In this document: positions 41,507 to 49,595 of the stretch, one piece after another
How positions within the stretch are numbered: position 1 is the stretch's first letter
Layout of the letters: every line of letters starts with the position of its first letter
Assembly: GCF_025854275.1 (NCBI RefSeq)
Contig: NZ_CP107567.1
Coordinates: 868,001-932,000, forward strand
Direction of reading: 5' to 3'
From: Streptomyces peucetius
GTDB lineage: Bacteria; Actinomycetota; Actinomycetes; Streptomycetales; Streptomycetaceae
DNA length: 64,000 nt
The notes under the pieces: generated by a model
Told to the model about the DNA's origin: nothing
Databases searched by the model: none
Seen by the model: only the letters and a program-made list of their open reading frames with translations
Made by a program: the position numbers and the translations under genes

Positions 41507-42199
41507 CTACCCCGGGGTGTGGACGGTGATCCGTGCCCCGGGGCTCAGCTTCTCCAGCGTCTCGGCGAGTTCGGCGGCTGCCGCCCCGAGCTCGCCGCTC
41601 GCCGTCGGCCCCATGCCTTCCAGCAGGAACAGGGCGTTCACCGATTCCTCCGTCAGACGGGTGCGCACACCCTGGCGCCAGTTCCAGCGCCGGCAGGTGA
41701 CGCCTTCGTCGTCGCACCAGACGACCTCGCCGGCGTCCGGGTGCTCTACTGCCGTCTCGCCGCCCGCCATGGTGGCGAACGGCTCCTCACCGGTCGCCCG
41801 CACCAGTCGCATGTCGCCCGTGATGCGGTCGGTGTCCTCGCCGCCGACGGGGATCAGACGTGCCACGCTCACCGCGTTGTAGAGGTCGACCAGGACGTTG
41901 ATCCGGGGCAGCCCGCCGTCGGCGAGCGCCCGCCTGGCCAGCGCCTCGGCCGAGTTCCGGGTGCGGGAGGGCTTGGCGCCGAACGCCGTGTACGCCTCGC
42001 GCCAGGCGGCCATGTGGGGGTCCTCGTGCGGCGCGCGTCCGCCGAGGCGGGCCGCGAGGCGGCGGGCGGCGTCGTCGAGTAGCGCCGAACTGTCATGGTT
42101 GCTGGGGCCGTTGACGAGACCGTGCGCCTCCACGGCGACATGGGTGAAGCCGGGTGCGAGGGCTCGCACCTCGTCGGACACGGTGAGCTGAGGAGTCAT
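41507..42199 (-). CDS. B3/B4 tRNA-binding domain-containing protein
   Basis: 230 residues matching the free-standing B3/B4 domain found in the editing region of the phenylalanyl-tRNA synthetase beta subunit. FGAKPSRTRNSAEALARRAL, LPRINVLVDLYNAVSV, MRLVRATGEEPF and EVVWCDDEGVTCRRWNWRQ are characteristic. Free-standing members are thought to bind or deacylate misacylated tRNA or free aminoacyl compounds; none I know of in streptomycetes has been characterised. It is encoded 21 bp downstream of the transglutaminase-like gene on the same strand and is certainly co-transcribed with it. Confidence 0.85.
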   Translation of the reverse strand: MTPQLTVSDEVRALAPGFTHVAVEAHGLVNGPSNHDSSALLDDAARRLAARLGGRAPHEDPHMAAWREAYTAFGAKPSRTRNSAEALARRALADGGLPRINVLVDLYNAVSVARLIPVGGEDTDRITGDMRLVRATGEEPFATMAGGETAVEHPDAGEVVWCDDEGVTCRRWNWRQGVRTRLTEESVNALFLLEGMGPTASGELGAAAAELAETLEKLSPGARITVHTPG

Positions 42200-42220
42200 C
42201 GCCTGCTTGCCTCGAACTGT

Positions 42221-42796
42221 TCAGAGTGCGGTCGGGAGCGTCTTCCACAGGTACGCGCGGTCGGGGGCCTGCTGGAGGGCCCGCAGAACCACGGGGTGCG
42301 GTGCATCATAGAGTACCGGATAGTCCATCTCGCTGGACCGGGGATCCGGCACCCACGCCAGGCGTTCACCGTCGAGGGAGAACCGGGCGTCGACCCCGGG
42401 CTTGTTGCCCCGCGGGTCCTGCCGGTGCCAGGCGCCGCCGAACCGCACGGCGACCAGACCGTGCACCACCCCGCCGAGGCGCTGGTAGCAGAGCGCGGTG
42501 GGGATGTCCTCCGCGCGCAGCAGGGCGGCGAGGGCATGGGACTTGGCGTAGCAGATGCCGGTGCGGTGTTCGAGCACCTCGGAGGCCCGCCAGATCACCT
42601 TCGCCTCACCCGTGTCCTGTGAGTGCGGGATGGCGTCGCGGACGAACTCGTAGGCCGCCTGAGCGTATACGTATGAATCCGAGGCGCGCCGGGCGAGGCG
42701 GCGCGCGACGTCGCGCACCAATGGATGATGGTGGTCCACGGCTTCATCGGCCACCAAGTAGGCGGACAGGTCTGGGTTCTGCTGGATGAGCTCCAT
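42221..42796 (-). CDS. Transglutaminase-like cysteine protease-fold protein
   Basis: 191 residues. The catalytic Cys82 lies in HRTGICYAKSHALAALLRA, the His in GGVVHGLVAVRFGG (His112) and the Asp in WVPDPRSSEMDY, completing the transglutaminase/papain-like triad. Such small cytosolic members can be peptidases, amidases or crosslinking enzymes. It starts at ATG 42796, 8 nt after a -10-like TATGCT, so its mRNA may be leaderless. It leads a two-gene unit with the B3/B4 gene, and is separated from the threonine aldolase gene upstream by a nested inverted repeat. Confidence 0.83.
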   Translation of the reverse strand: MELIQQNPDLSAYLVADEAVDHHHPLVRDVARRLARRASDSYVYAQAAYEFVRDAIPHSQDTGEAKVIWRASEVLEHRTGICYAKSHALAALLRAEDIPTALCYQRLGGVVHGLVAVRFGGAWHRQDPRGNKPGVDARFSLDGERLAWVPDPRSSEMDYPVLYDAPHPVVLRALQQAPDRAYLWKTLPTAL

Positions 42797-42804
42797 GGAC
42801 GGCG

Positions 42805-42834
42805 AGCATAGGAATGCGACCGATCGTCAGTCAA
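42805..42834 (-). promoter_or_regulatory. Promoter of the transglutaminase-B3/B4 unit
   Basis: On the minus strand, -35 TTGACT (42834-42829) and -10 TATGCT (42810-42805) are separated by 18 bp. The -10 ends 8 nt before ATG 42796. The promoter is embedded in a 48-bp inverted repeat. Confidence 0.6.
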
Positions 42835-42858
42835 TGACTTTTCGATCGGTCGCATACC
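42811..42858. promoter_or_regulatory. 48-bp nested inverted repeat (operator and/or terminator)
   Basis: Outer arms of 16 bp (GGAATGCGACCGATCG with CGATCGGTCGCATACC, 15 of 16 symmetric) enclose an inner perfect dyad AGTCA-A-TGACT at 42829-42839 with practically the same centre. It overlaps the -35 of the transglutaminase promoter and begins 10 bp after the threonine aldolase stop, so it could repress one unit and terminate the other. Confidence 0.6.
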
Positions 42859-42867
42859 TATGCAAAG

Positions 42868-43935
42868 CTACGGCCGGCGGGCCATCTCCTCCTTGAGCGC
42901 CTGGACGAAGGAGTCCACGTCCTCCTCCGTGGTGTCGAACGAGCACATCCAGCGCACATCGCCGGCCGCTTCGTCCCAGAAGTAGAACCGGAACCGCTGC
43001 TGCAGCCGTTCGCTCACGTCGTGCGGCAGCCGCGCGAAGACGGCGTTGGCCTGCACCTCGTGGAGGATCTCCACCCCGTCGACCGTGCGCACGCCGTCCG
43101 CGAGCCGCTGGGCCATCGTGTTGGAGTGGCGGGCGTTGCGCAGCCACAGGTCCTTGGCCAGCAGTGCCTCGAACTGCACGGAGACGAAACGCATCTTGGA
43201 CGCGAGCTGCATGGACAGCTTGCGCAGATGCTTCATGTGGCTGACCGCGTCCGGGTTCAGGACCACGACCGCCTCACCGAAGAGCATGCCGTTCTTGGTG
43301 CCGCCGAAGGTGATGACGTCGACACCGGCGGCGTTGGTGAAGGCCCGCATGGGGACGTTCAGCGACGCCGCGGCGTTGGCTATCCGCGCTCCGTCGAGGT
43401 GGACCTTCATCCCGTGGGAGTGCGCGTGCTCGGTGATGGCGCGGACCTCGTCCACGGTGTACACGGTGCCGAGTTCGGTGTTCTGGGTGATCGACACGAC
43501 CTGCGGCATGGCCCGGTGCTCGTCGTCCCAGCCGTACGCCTGCCGGTCGATGAGCTCGGGCGTGAGCTTGCCGTCCGGCGTGGGCACGGTGAGCAGCTTC
43601 AGCCCGCCCATCCGCTCCGGGGCGCCGCCCTCGTCGACGTTGATGTGCGCCGTCTCCGCGCAGATCACGGCGCCCCAGCGGTCGGTGAGCGCCTGCAGCG
43701 CGGTCACGTTGGCGCCGGTGCCGTTGAAGACGGGGAACGCCTCGGCCGTGGGGCCGAAGTGGCTGTGCATGAGGCGCTGGAGGTGTTCGGTGTACTCGTC
43801 CTCGCCGTAGGCGACCTGGTGGCCGCCGTTGGCGAGGGCGAGCGCGGCAAGGACCTCCGGGTGGGCTCCCGCGTAGTTGTCGCTGGCGAACCCGCGCAGG
43901 GACGGGTCGTGGTGGCGCCGGGCGTCGGTCTTCAC
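42868..43935 (-). CDS. Low-specificity L-threonine aldolase-family PLP enzyme
   Basis: 355 residues of the beta-eliminating lyase/threonine aldolase family. SDNYAGAHPEVLAALA is the N-terminal signature, VFNGTGANVTAL the cofactor-phosphate region, HLDGARIANAAASL contains the Asp for the pyridine nitrogen, and FGGTKNGM (about residue 210) the PLP lysine. It should split threonine or related beta-hydroxy amino acids into glycine and an aldehyde, or run the reverse. GTG 43935 overlaps the SDR stop codon as GTGA, a coupling that favours this start over GTG 43953. It is the last gene of the DUF6421-SDR-aldolase unit. Confidence 0.88.
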   Translation of the reverse strand: MKTDARRHHDPSLRGFASDNYAGAHPEVLAALALANGGHQVAYGEDEYTEHLQRLMHSHFGPTAEAFPVFNGTGANVTALQALTDRWGAVICAETAHINVDEGGAPERMGGLKLLTVPTPDGKLTPELIDRQAYGWDDEHRAMPQVVSITQNTELGTVYTVDEVRAITEHAHSHGMKVHLDGARIANAAASLNVPMRAFTNAAGVDVITFGGTKNGMLFGEAVVVLNPDAVSHMKHLRKLSMQLASKMRFVSVQFEALLAKDLWLRNARHSNTMAQRLADGVRTVDGVEILHEVQANAVFARLPHDVSERLQQRFRFYFWDEAAGDVRWMCSFDTTEEDVDSFVQALKEEMARRP

Positions 43936-44687
43936 GGTTTGGGGGTCAGCCACAGACGCTGTCCATTCACTTCCGGGGCGGGCCGGTCCCAGACTCCGGC
44001 GATGGCCTCGGCCAGTTCCGTCACGTCGGTGAAGCCCGCGAACTTCGCATTCGGGCGCTCGGCGCGCATCGCGTCGTGCACCAGTGCCTTGACGACCAGG
44101 ATGGCAGCCGCGCTCGTCGGGCCCTGCTCGCCCCCCGCCTTGCGGAAGGCGTCGGCCAGCGCGAGGGTCCATGCCTCCGCGGCGGCCTTCGAGGCGGAGT
44201 ACGCGGCGTTGCCCGCGGTCGGCTTGCTGGCGCCGGCGGCGCTGATCAGCAGGTAACGGCCCTTGTCACTGCGCTGCAGACCCTCGTAGAAGGCCAGCGA
44301 GGTGTGCTGGACGGTACGGATCAGCAGCTTCTCGAGCAGCTCCCAGTCGGCGGGGTTGGTCTCGGCGAACGAGGCGCTGCCGCGCCAGCCGCCCACCAGG
44401 TGGACCAGCCCGTCGATCCGGCCGAACTCCTTCTCCGTCTTGTCCGCCCAGTCACGGGTGGCGGCCAGGTCGAGGAGGTCGACGGTGTCGCCGGTGACCG
44501 TGGCCCCGCCGTGCGCGTACCGGGCGGCGTCCACGGCTTCGGCGAGCCGCTCGGGATCGGCGTCGGAGGCGACGACGACGGCACCCGCCTCTGCCAGCCT
44601 GAGCAGGGTGGCCCGGCCGGCCGGGCCGGCCGCGCCGGCCACCGCGATGACTGCGCCCTCCAGGGCGCCGCTGCCGTTGCTGTTCAT
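43932..44687 (-). CDS. Short-chain dehydrogenase/reductase
   Basis: 251 residues of the SDR fold. The dinucleotide motif is a variant, VAGAAGPAGRA, for the usual TGxxxGxG; VASDADPERL suggests NAD preference, LVHLVGGW replaces NNAG, and the catalytic YSASK lies near residue 151 with ISAAGAS upstream. It oxidises or reduces an unknown alcohol. GGAGG at 8 nt before ATG 44687 sets the start, although a GTG at 44717 would overlap the DUF6421 stop. It sits between the DUF6421 and threonine aldolase genes and is coupled to the latter by a GTGA overlap, which hints at a hydroxy amino acid or aldehyde substrate. Confidence 0.88.
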   Translation of the reverse strand: MNSNGSGALEGAVIAVAGAAGPAGRATLLRLAEAGAVVVASDADPERLAEAVDAARYAHGGATVTGDTVDLLDLAATRDWADKTEKEFGRIDGLVHLVGGWRGSASFAETNPADWELLEKLLIRTVQHTSLAFYEGLQRSDKGRYLLISAAGASKPTAGNAAYSASKAAAEAWTLALADAFRKAGGEQGPTSAAAILVVKALVHDAMRAERPNAKFAGFTDVTELAEAIAGVWDRPAPEVNGQRLWLTPKP

Positions 44688-44713
44688 GTTCGTAGCCTCC
44701 TGGGTGCGAGAGC

Positions 44714-46111
44714 TCACGCGGCAGCTCCGGGAGCGGAAGCGGCGGTGATCCCCTTGGTGGAGGCGATCACGTTCTTCAGCTTCTTGGAGAGCGCCTCATA
44801 GAACATGCTCAGCGGAAACTCGTCCGGAAGCACATCGTCCACGAGTTTGCGCGGCGGCTGGGTCAGATCGAGGGCGTCGGGCCCCTTGGCCCAGCGCGAT
44901 CCCGGGTGGGGGGCGAGATAGGTCGAGACCAGTTCGTACGCGGCGAACCAGTGGACCAGCTTGGGGCGGTCGATGCCGTCGCGGTAGAGCTTCTCGATCT
45001 CGCCGCAGAGCTGGTTGGTGACCTGCGGGGCACGGTCCCAGTCGATCTTCAGGGTGTTGTCGGTCCAGCGGACCACGTCGTGCTTGTGCAGGTACGCGAA
45101 AAGCAGCTGGCCGCCGAGGCCGTCGTAGTTGCGGACCCGGTCGCCGGAGACGGGGAAGCGGAACATCCGGTCGAAGAGCACCGCGTACTGCACGTCACGA
45201 CCGTGCGGGTTGCCCTCGGACTCCAGCTTCACGGCCTCCTTGAAGGCGGTGAGGTCGCAGCGCAGCTCCTCGAGGCCGTACATCCAGAACGGCTGGCGCT
45301 GCTTGATCATGAACGGGTCGAAGGGCAGGTCGCCATGGCTGTGGGTGCGGTCGTGGACCATGTCCCACAGCACGAATGCCTGCTGGCAGCGCTGCTGGTC
45401 GCCGACCATCTCGCGGATGTCGTCGGGCAGTTCGAGACCGAGGACACGCACGGCCTCCTCGGTGACGGCGCGGAAGCGGGCGGCCTCGCGGTCGCAGAAG
45501 ATGCCGCCCCAGGTGAAGCGCTCGGGGGCCTCGCGCACGGCGATGGTCTCGGGGAAGAGCACCGCGGAGTGGGTGTCGTACCCGGCGGTGAAGTCCTCGA
45601 AGGTGATGCCGCAGAACAGCGGGTTGTCGTAGCGGGTGCGCTCCAGCTCGGAGAGCCACTCGGGCCACACCATCCTGAGGACGACCGCCTCGAGGTTGCG
45701 GTCCGGGTTCCCGTTCTGCGTGTACATCGGGAAGACGACCAGGTGCTGCAGCCCGTCCTCGCGGCCGGCGGCCGGGTGGAAGGCGAGCAGCGAGTCCAGG
45801 AAGTCGGGCACCTCGAAGCCGGCGGCGGCCCACTTGCGCAGGTCGGCCACAAGAGCCCGGTGGTAGGCCGCGTCGTGCGGGAGCAGCGGGGAGAGGTCCT
45901 CCACCGCGGCGATCACGCGGTCCACGGCGGCCTCGGCCGCGGAGCGGCCGGGTGCGTCCTCCGCCTCGAAGTCGATTGAGCCGTCCTTGGACTGCCAGGG
46001 CCGGATCTCTTCGACGGCCTTCTTGAGCAACGGCCAGCTTGGGTGGTCGACAACCCTGTCGGCGCGGGATATGCCCCCTGCGGCCACGTCCTGCACAAGA
46101 ATTTCCGTCAT
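44714..46111 (-). CDS. DUF6421 family protein
   Basis: 465 residues with no named catalytic domain. It is strongly conserved among streptomycetes as DUF6421. Notable clusters are LPLLPHDAAYHRAL-like helices, YTQNGNPDRNLEAVVLRMVW, FCDREAARFRAVTEEAVRVL and DMVHDRTHSHGDLPFDPF, whose three closely spaced histidines could bind metal; the last is my inference. No signal peptide or membrane segment is present. GGAGGAAG precedes ATG 46111. It is the first gene of the operon with the SDR and threonine aldolase genes, and is expressed from a promoter at 46147-46176. The function is unknown. Confidence 0.82.
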   Translation of the reverse strand: MTEILVQDVAAGGISRADRVVDHPSWPLLKKAVEEIRPWQSKDGSIDFEAEDAPGRSAAEAAVDRVIAAVEDLSPLLPHDAAYHRALVADLRKWAAAGFEVPDFLDSLLAFHPAAGREDGLQHLVVFPMYTQNGNPDRNLEAVVLRMVWPEWLSELERTRYDNPLFCGITFEDFTAGYDTHSAVLFPETIAVREAPERFTWGGIFCDREAARFRAVTEEAVRVLGLELPDDIREMVGDQQRCQQAFVLWDMVHDRTHSHGDLPFDPFMIKQRQPFWMYGLEELRCDLTAFKEAVKLESEGNPHGRDVQYAVLFDRMFRFPVSGDRVRNYDGLGGQLLFAYLHKHDVVRWTDNTLKIDWDRAPQVTNQLCGEIEKLYRDGIDRPKLVHWFAAYELVSTYLAPHPGSRWAKGPDALDLTQPPRKLVDDVLPDEFPLSMFYEALSKKLKNVIASTKGITAASAPGAAA

Positions 46112-46495
46112 GTCACTTCCTCCACGGGAGAACCTCGCGTTCTGCCACCGTATCCATGGTCGGTTCTCCGCCACAAGTGACAGCTTGATAAATCCTCCTG
46201 CGACACCCCCCTGATCGCCGCAGTTTTTGCGGCGCAGGGCGCCTGTGGCGGTCGCATCGGTGTCCTCGCCGCCCGCGCGGTGCACCCCGTCAAACCGCCG
46301 GACGGACACGCCCACCCGCGGGTGACGCGGTCGCCGGCCGCACGGCGCGCGGGTCGGGACCACGTCGGTGTGCGGCTTCAGGACACCCCGCGCGCGAGCG
46401 GTTCCCTCTTCCCGAGCGGCCGTTAGGCTGCGTCGTTACCGCCGGGTGCCGAGGCTGCGCCCGTGGGAGCCGCCGTCGACGGAAGCGAGAGAATC
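46112..46495. promoter_or_regulatory. 384-bp divergent promoter region for DUF6421 and GDPD genes
   Basis: On the minus strand -35 TTGTGG (46176-46171) and -10 TACGGT (46152-46147), 18 bp apart, fit a promoter about 30 nt before the DUF6421 ribosome-binding site. GGAGAACC and GGTTCTCC (46127-46134 and 46162-46169) form a long-spaced dyad across it. TAGGCT near 46425 could be the -10 of the plus-strand GDPD gene. I see no gene in between. Confidence 0.45.
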
Positions 46496-47179
46496 TTGAC
46501 TTTCCTCACCATCGGTCATCGCGGGGTCATGGGCGTCGAGCCGGAGAACACCCTGCGTTCCTTCGTCCGGGCCGAGCAGTCCGGCATGGACGCCATCGAA
46601 CTCGATCTGCATCTGAGCAAGGACGGCGCCCTGGCCGTCATGCACGACGCCGACGTGGACCGTACGACCGACGGCAAAGGCCCGATCGCCGAGATGACCC
46701 TCGCCGAGCTGCGCCAGCTCGACGCGGGCGGCGGCGAGCGGGTGCCGGTGTTCGAGGAGGTGCTGGACGCCGTGCGGTCCCCGCTCCAGGCGGAGATCAA
46801 GGACGTGGCCGCGGCGCGCGCACTGGCCGACGTGATGCGCAGGCGGGACCTGGTGCCGCGCGTCGAGGTGTCGTCCTTCCACGACGACGCGATCGCCGAG
46901 ATCTCCGCGCTGGTGCCGGGCGTGCGCACGGTGCTGATCGCCAGCCGGTGGGGGGCCGACATCGTGGACCGGGGGAAGGCCGTGGGCGCCCGGTGCCTGG
47001 CCCTGAACATCCGCCGGCTGACGCTGGAGACCGTCGAGCACGCCCATGCGGAGGGGCTGCGGGTGATCGGCTGGGTGGTGAACACGCAGGACCATCTGCG
47101 GCTGGTGCGCGCCCTCGAACTAGACGGCGCGACCACCGACTACCCCGAGATCCGCCGCACCGGCCGCTTCACCGCCTGA
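46496..47179 (+). CDS. Glycerophosphodiester phosphodiesterase
   Basis: 227 residues, a single TIM barrel. The catalytic signature is complete: GHRGVMGVEPENT (His and Glu ligands), AIELDLHLSKDG (Glu, Asp metal ligands and second His) and MHDADVDRTTDG. LQAEIKD and VIGWVVNT are later barrel strands. It hydrolyses glycerophosphodiesters to glycerol-3-phosphate and an alcohol; with no signal peptide it acts in the cytosol. TTG 46496 is the likely start, since LTFLTIGHRG matches the usual N-terminus of streptomycete GDPDs; an in-frame GTG at 46463 is possible. Confidence 0.9.
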   Translation: MTFLTIGHRGVMGVEPENTLRSFVRAEQSGMDAIELDLHLSKDGALAVMHDADVDRTTDGKGPIAEMTLAELRQLDAGGGERVPVFEEVLDAVRSPLQAEIKDVAAARALADVMRRRDLVPRVEVSSFHDDAIAEISALVPGVRTVLIASRWGADIVDRGKAVGARCLALNIRRLTLETVEHAHAEGLRVIGWVVNTQDHLRLVRALELDGATTDYPEIRRTGRFTA

Positions 47180-47192
47180 CGGCCGGAAGTCG

Positions 47193-47750
47193 TCAGACGA
47201 GGTCCTTCACCAGCACCTCGAAGGCGAGGTCGTCGCGCTGCGGGATGCCGAAGCGCTCGTCGCCGTACGGGAACGGAGTCGTCCTGCCCGTACGGCGGTA
47301 GCCGCGGCGCTCGTACCAGGAGATCAGGTCCTCCCGCGCGGTGATCACCGTCATGTGCATCTGCGTCACGCCCCAGGTCTCGCGGACGCTGCGCTCGGCC
47401 TCCGCGATGATCCGGCGGCCGAGGCCCGCCCCCTGGAGCCCGGGGCGCACCGCGAACATGCCGAAGTAGGCGGCCTCGCCCCGGTGCTCGAGCTGGCAGC
47501 AGGCGACCACCTCGCCGTCCCGCTCCACGGTCATCAGCCGGCTGCCCGGGGTGGTGATGACCTCGAGCACCCCCTCCGGGTCGGTGCGCTGCCCCTCCAG
47601 GATGTCCGCCTCCGTGGTCCAGCCCGCGCGGCTCGAATCGCCGCGGTACGCCGACTCGATCAGCGCCACGAGCACCTCGACGTCGGCCTCCACCGCGTCG
47701 CGGTAGCTCAGCGTCGTCTCGGCGCGGTCCTGGGGCGGGGCGGTGTCCAT
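47193..47750 (-). CDS. GNAT-family N-acetyltransferase
   Basis: 185 residues. The acetyl-CoA binding motif is VRPGLQGAGLGRRIIAEAE (motif A, Q/RxxGxG/A) after FGMFAV, with ISWYERRGYRRTGRTTPFPY as motif B. The N-terminal part (SYRDAVEADVEVLVALIESA) is the typical substrate half. The target amine is unknown; the PFPYGDERFG tail is common among actinobacterial members next to unrelated genes. GGAG lies 8 nt before ATG 47750. It is convergent with the GDPD gene, 13 bp apart. Confidence 0.88.
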   Translation of the reverse strand: MDTAPPQDRAETTLSYRDAVEADVEVLVALIESAYRGDSSRAGWTTEADILEGQRTDPEGVLEVITTPGSRLMTVERDGEVVACCQLEHRGEAAYFGMFAVRPGLQGAGLGRRIIAEAERSVRETWGVTQMHMTVITAREDLISWYERRGYRRTGRTTPFPYGDERFGIPQRDDLAFEVLVKDLV

Positions 47751-47940
47751 CGGGAGTTCTCCGTTCCACGGGGGCCGTCGCCCCGAGACTAACGCGCCCG
47801 GCCACGGCCACTCCGCCCGCACCGGGCGGTCCGCGCCTCCCCGCGCTCCCTCAGTACTCCCGTGCGCTCGCGTACGGGTCCGGCCTGCGGGCATCGACTC
47901 CTCGACCGACGCCGAAGGCCGCCCGAGGGGGAGGTACGCC

Positions 47941-48501
47941 GTGCACGGACCCGCGACGTCCGGCTGGCTGCTGGTGGTGCTGTGCGCCGTGACCGGGGCG
48001 TACTGCCTGGTGTGGATGCCCCGTTGCTCGGGGACGGCCAGAGCGGCGACCGGCGGAGAGGCGCTGATGGGATTCGGCATGGCCGCGATGGCCGTGCCCG
48101 CCGCCGTGTTCACCCCGCCGCCGTGGCACTGGGTGGTGTACGCGGCGGTCTTCGGCGCGGCCGCCCTGCGCGCCACGTGGCCGGTGCGGGACTGTGGCCG
48201 CCATGCGCATCACCTCGTCGGCTGCCTCGCGATGGTGTACATGGCGGCGGCGATGGCCTCCGGGGGCGGGCACGGGACGCACGCCGGCGGGGGCGTCCCG
48301 CTGCTCACCGGTGCGCTGTTCCTGTACTTCACCGTGTACGTGCTCCGCTCCGGCACCCGGCTCCTGTCGCTCGCGCCCTCGGGCGGCGGGACGGTTCCGG
48401 TGCCGGTGTCCCCCGTTCCCCGGACGGCGGGGCCCTCGTTGGTGCCGGCCTGCAGAGTCTCGATGGCGATCGCCATGCTGGCGATGCTGCTGACGCTCTG
48501 A
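47941..48501 (+). CDS. DUF5134 family membrane protein
   Basis: 186 residues with five predicted membrane helices: SGWLLVVLCAVTGAYCLVWM, EALMGFGMAAMAVPAAVF, WVVYAAVFGAAALRATW, HHLVGCLAMVYMAAAMAS and PLLTGALFLYFTVYVLRS, then VSMAIAMLAMLLTL at the end. His-rich loops (GRHAHH, GGGHGTHAGGG) lie between helices. Such proteins are common in streptomycetes, often beside M56 peptidases or copper-related genes. The His/Met-rich arrangement would suit metal handling, but this is only inference. GAGGGGGAGG precedes GTG 47941 at 6 nt. Confidence 0.8.
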   Translation: MHGPATSGWLLVVLCAVTGAYCLVWMPRCSGTARAATGGEALMGFGMAAMAVPAAVFTPPPWHWVVYAAVFGAAALRATWPVRDCGRHAHHLVGCLAMVYMAAAMASGGGHGTHAGGGVPLLTGALFLYFTVYVLRSGTRLLSLAPSGGGTVPVPVSPVPRTAGPSLVPACRVSMAIAMLAMLLTL

Positions 48502-48614
48502 ACCGTCCGGAACAGTCCGGAACCGTGCGGGTCGGGCAGCGTTCGGGCCCGTACCGCACCGTGGCGTGCGTCACTTGGCAGGCATGGCCATACCCGCAGG
48601 TAGCCTCGCGCTCA

Positions 48615-48620
48615 TAGGCT
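48615..48620 (+). promoter_or_regulatory. -10 element for a leaderless M56 peptidase mRNA
   Basis: TAGGCT ends 7 nt before the tandem ATGATG at 48628, with no Shine-Dalgarno between. The spacing predicts transcription from the first ATG. No -35 box or BlaI-type dyad was found with confidence. Confidence 0.45.
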
Positions 48621-48627
48621 GCTGTCC

Positions 48628-49563
48628 ATGATGGTCTCGCTCGCGCTGCTGTTGCTCGGCGCACTGGCCGCCGTCGTCGCCCCGCGCCTCGTGTCGCGTG
48701 CCGACTGGCCGGAGCGCGAGCCCGTCGTCGCCCTCTGGGTGTGGCAGTGCGTGGTCGCCGCGGTGCTGCTGTCGTTCGCCCTGTCCATGACCTTCAGCGC
48801 CGCCGCCGCCTGGCAGTTCGTGCACTCTCACGTCTTCGCCACGGCGCCGAACGGTGTCGCGGAGGCGTACGCGCTGGGACCGAACGGACAGTGGTCGGCG
48901 GCGCTCGCCGTGATCCTGGCGTGCTGCGGGCTGTGGACCGGGGCCATGCTGGCGAAGGAGATCCACCGGGCGCACGCCCTGCGCAGGCGTCAGCGTGCGG
49001 AACTGCTCGTGCGCGCCCCCCTGATGCCGGACGAGATCCCCGGCAGCGAGCCCCTGGTCGTCCTGGAGGGTGAGCGGCCCGACGCCTGGTGGCTCCCGGG
49101 TGCGGCTCCGCAACTGGTCATCACCACCGCCGCGTTGCGCCGCCTGAAGGGCCGGCAGCTGGACGCGGTGCTGGCCCACGAGCAGGGTCACGCGCGGGCC
49201 AGGCACGACTGGCTGCTGCACTGCTCCGCGGCGCTGGCAGGCGGCTTTCCGCGGATCCCGGTGTTCGCGGCCTTCCGCGACGAGATGCACCGGCTGGTCG
49301 AGCTGGCGGCGGACGACGTCGCCTCCCGGCGCTTCGGCCGGCTGACCATCGCGCTGGCGCTGGTGGAACTGAACGAGGAGCGTGGCGTGTTCGGGCCCTG
49401 CCCGACACCCGGCGCGGAGCTGCCGCAGCGCGTCAACCGGCTGCTGACACCGGCCCCCCGGCTCACTCCGGCGCGCCGGCTGCGCCTGACGGCGGCGGCG
49501 GCCCTGGTGCCGGTGGTACCGCTGCTGGTGGCATTCGTTCCGGGACTGCGCGCGCTGGGATAG
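48628..49563 (+). CDS. M56-family (BlaR1-like) membrane metallopeptidase
   Basis: 311 residues. Three N-terminal membrane helices and one at the C-terminus (ALVPVVPLLVAFVPGL) enclose a cytosolic zincin domain. The zinc motif is HEQGH (184-188) in AVLAHEQGHARARHDWLL, with the third ligand in ELAADDVASRRFG. It lacks the penicillin-sensing domain of BlaR1. Streptomycete M56 proteins are usually encoded beside a BlaI/CopY repressor that they cleave; none is present in this window. A TAGGCT at 7 nt before ATG 48628 suggests a leaderless mRNA. Confidence 0.88.
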   Translation: MMVSLALLLLGALAAVVAPRLVSRADWPEREPVVALWVWQCVVAAVLLSFALSMTFSAAAAWQFVHSHVFATAPNGVAEAYALGPNGQWSAALAVILACCGLWTGAMLAKEIHRAHALRRRQRAELLVRAPLMPDEIPGSEPLVVLEGERPDAWWLPGAAPQLVITTAALRRLKGRQLDAVLAHEQGHARARHDWLLHCSAALAGGFPRIPVFAAFRDEMHRLVELAADDVASRRFGRLTIALALVELNEERGVFGPCPTPGAELPQRVNRLLTPAPRLTPARRLRLTAAAALVPVVPLLVAFVPGLRALG

Positions 49564-49595
49564 CCGTACGGCCACGGGCGGGACAGGATCTGTTC

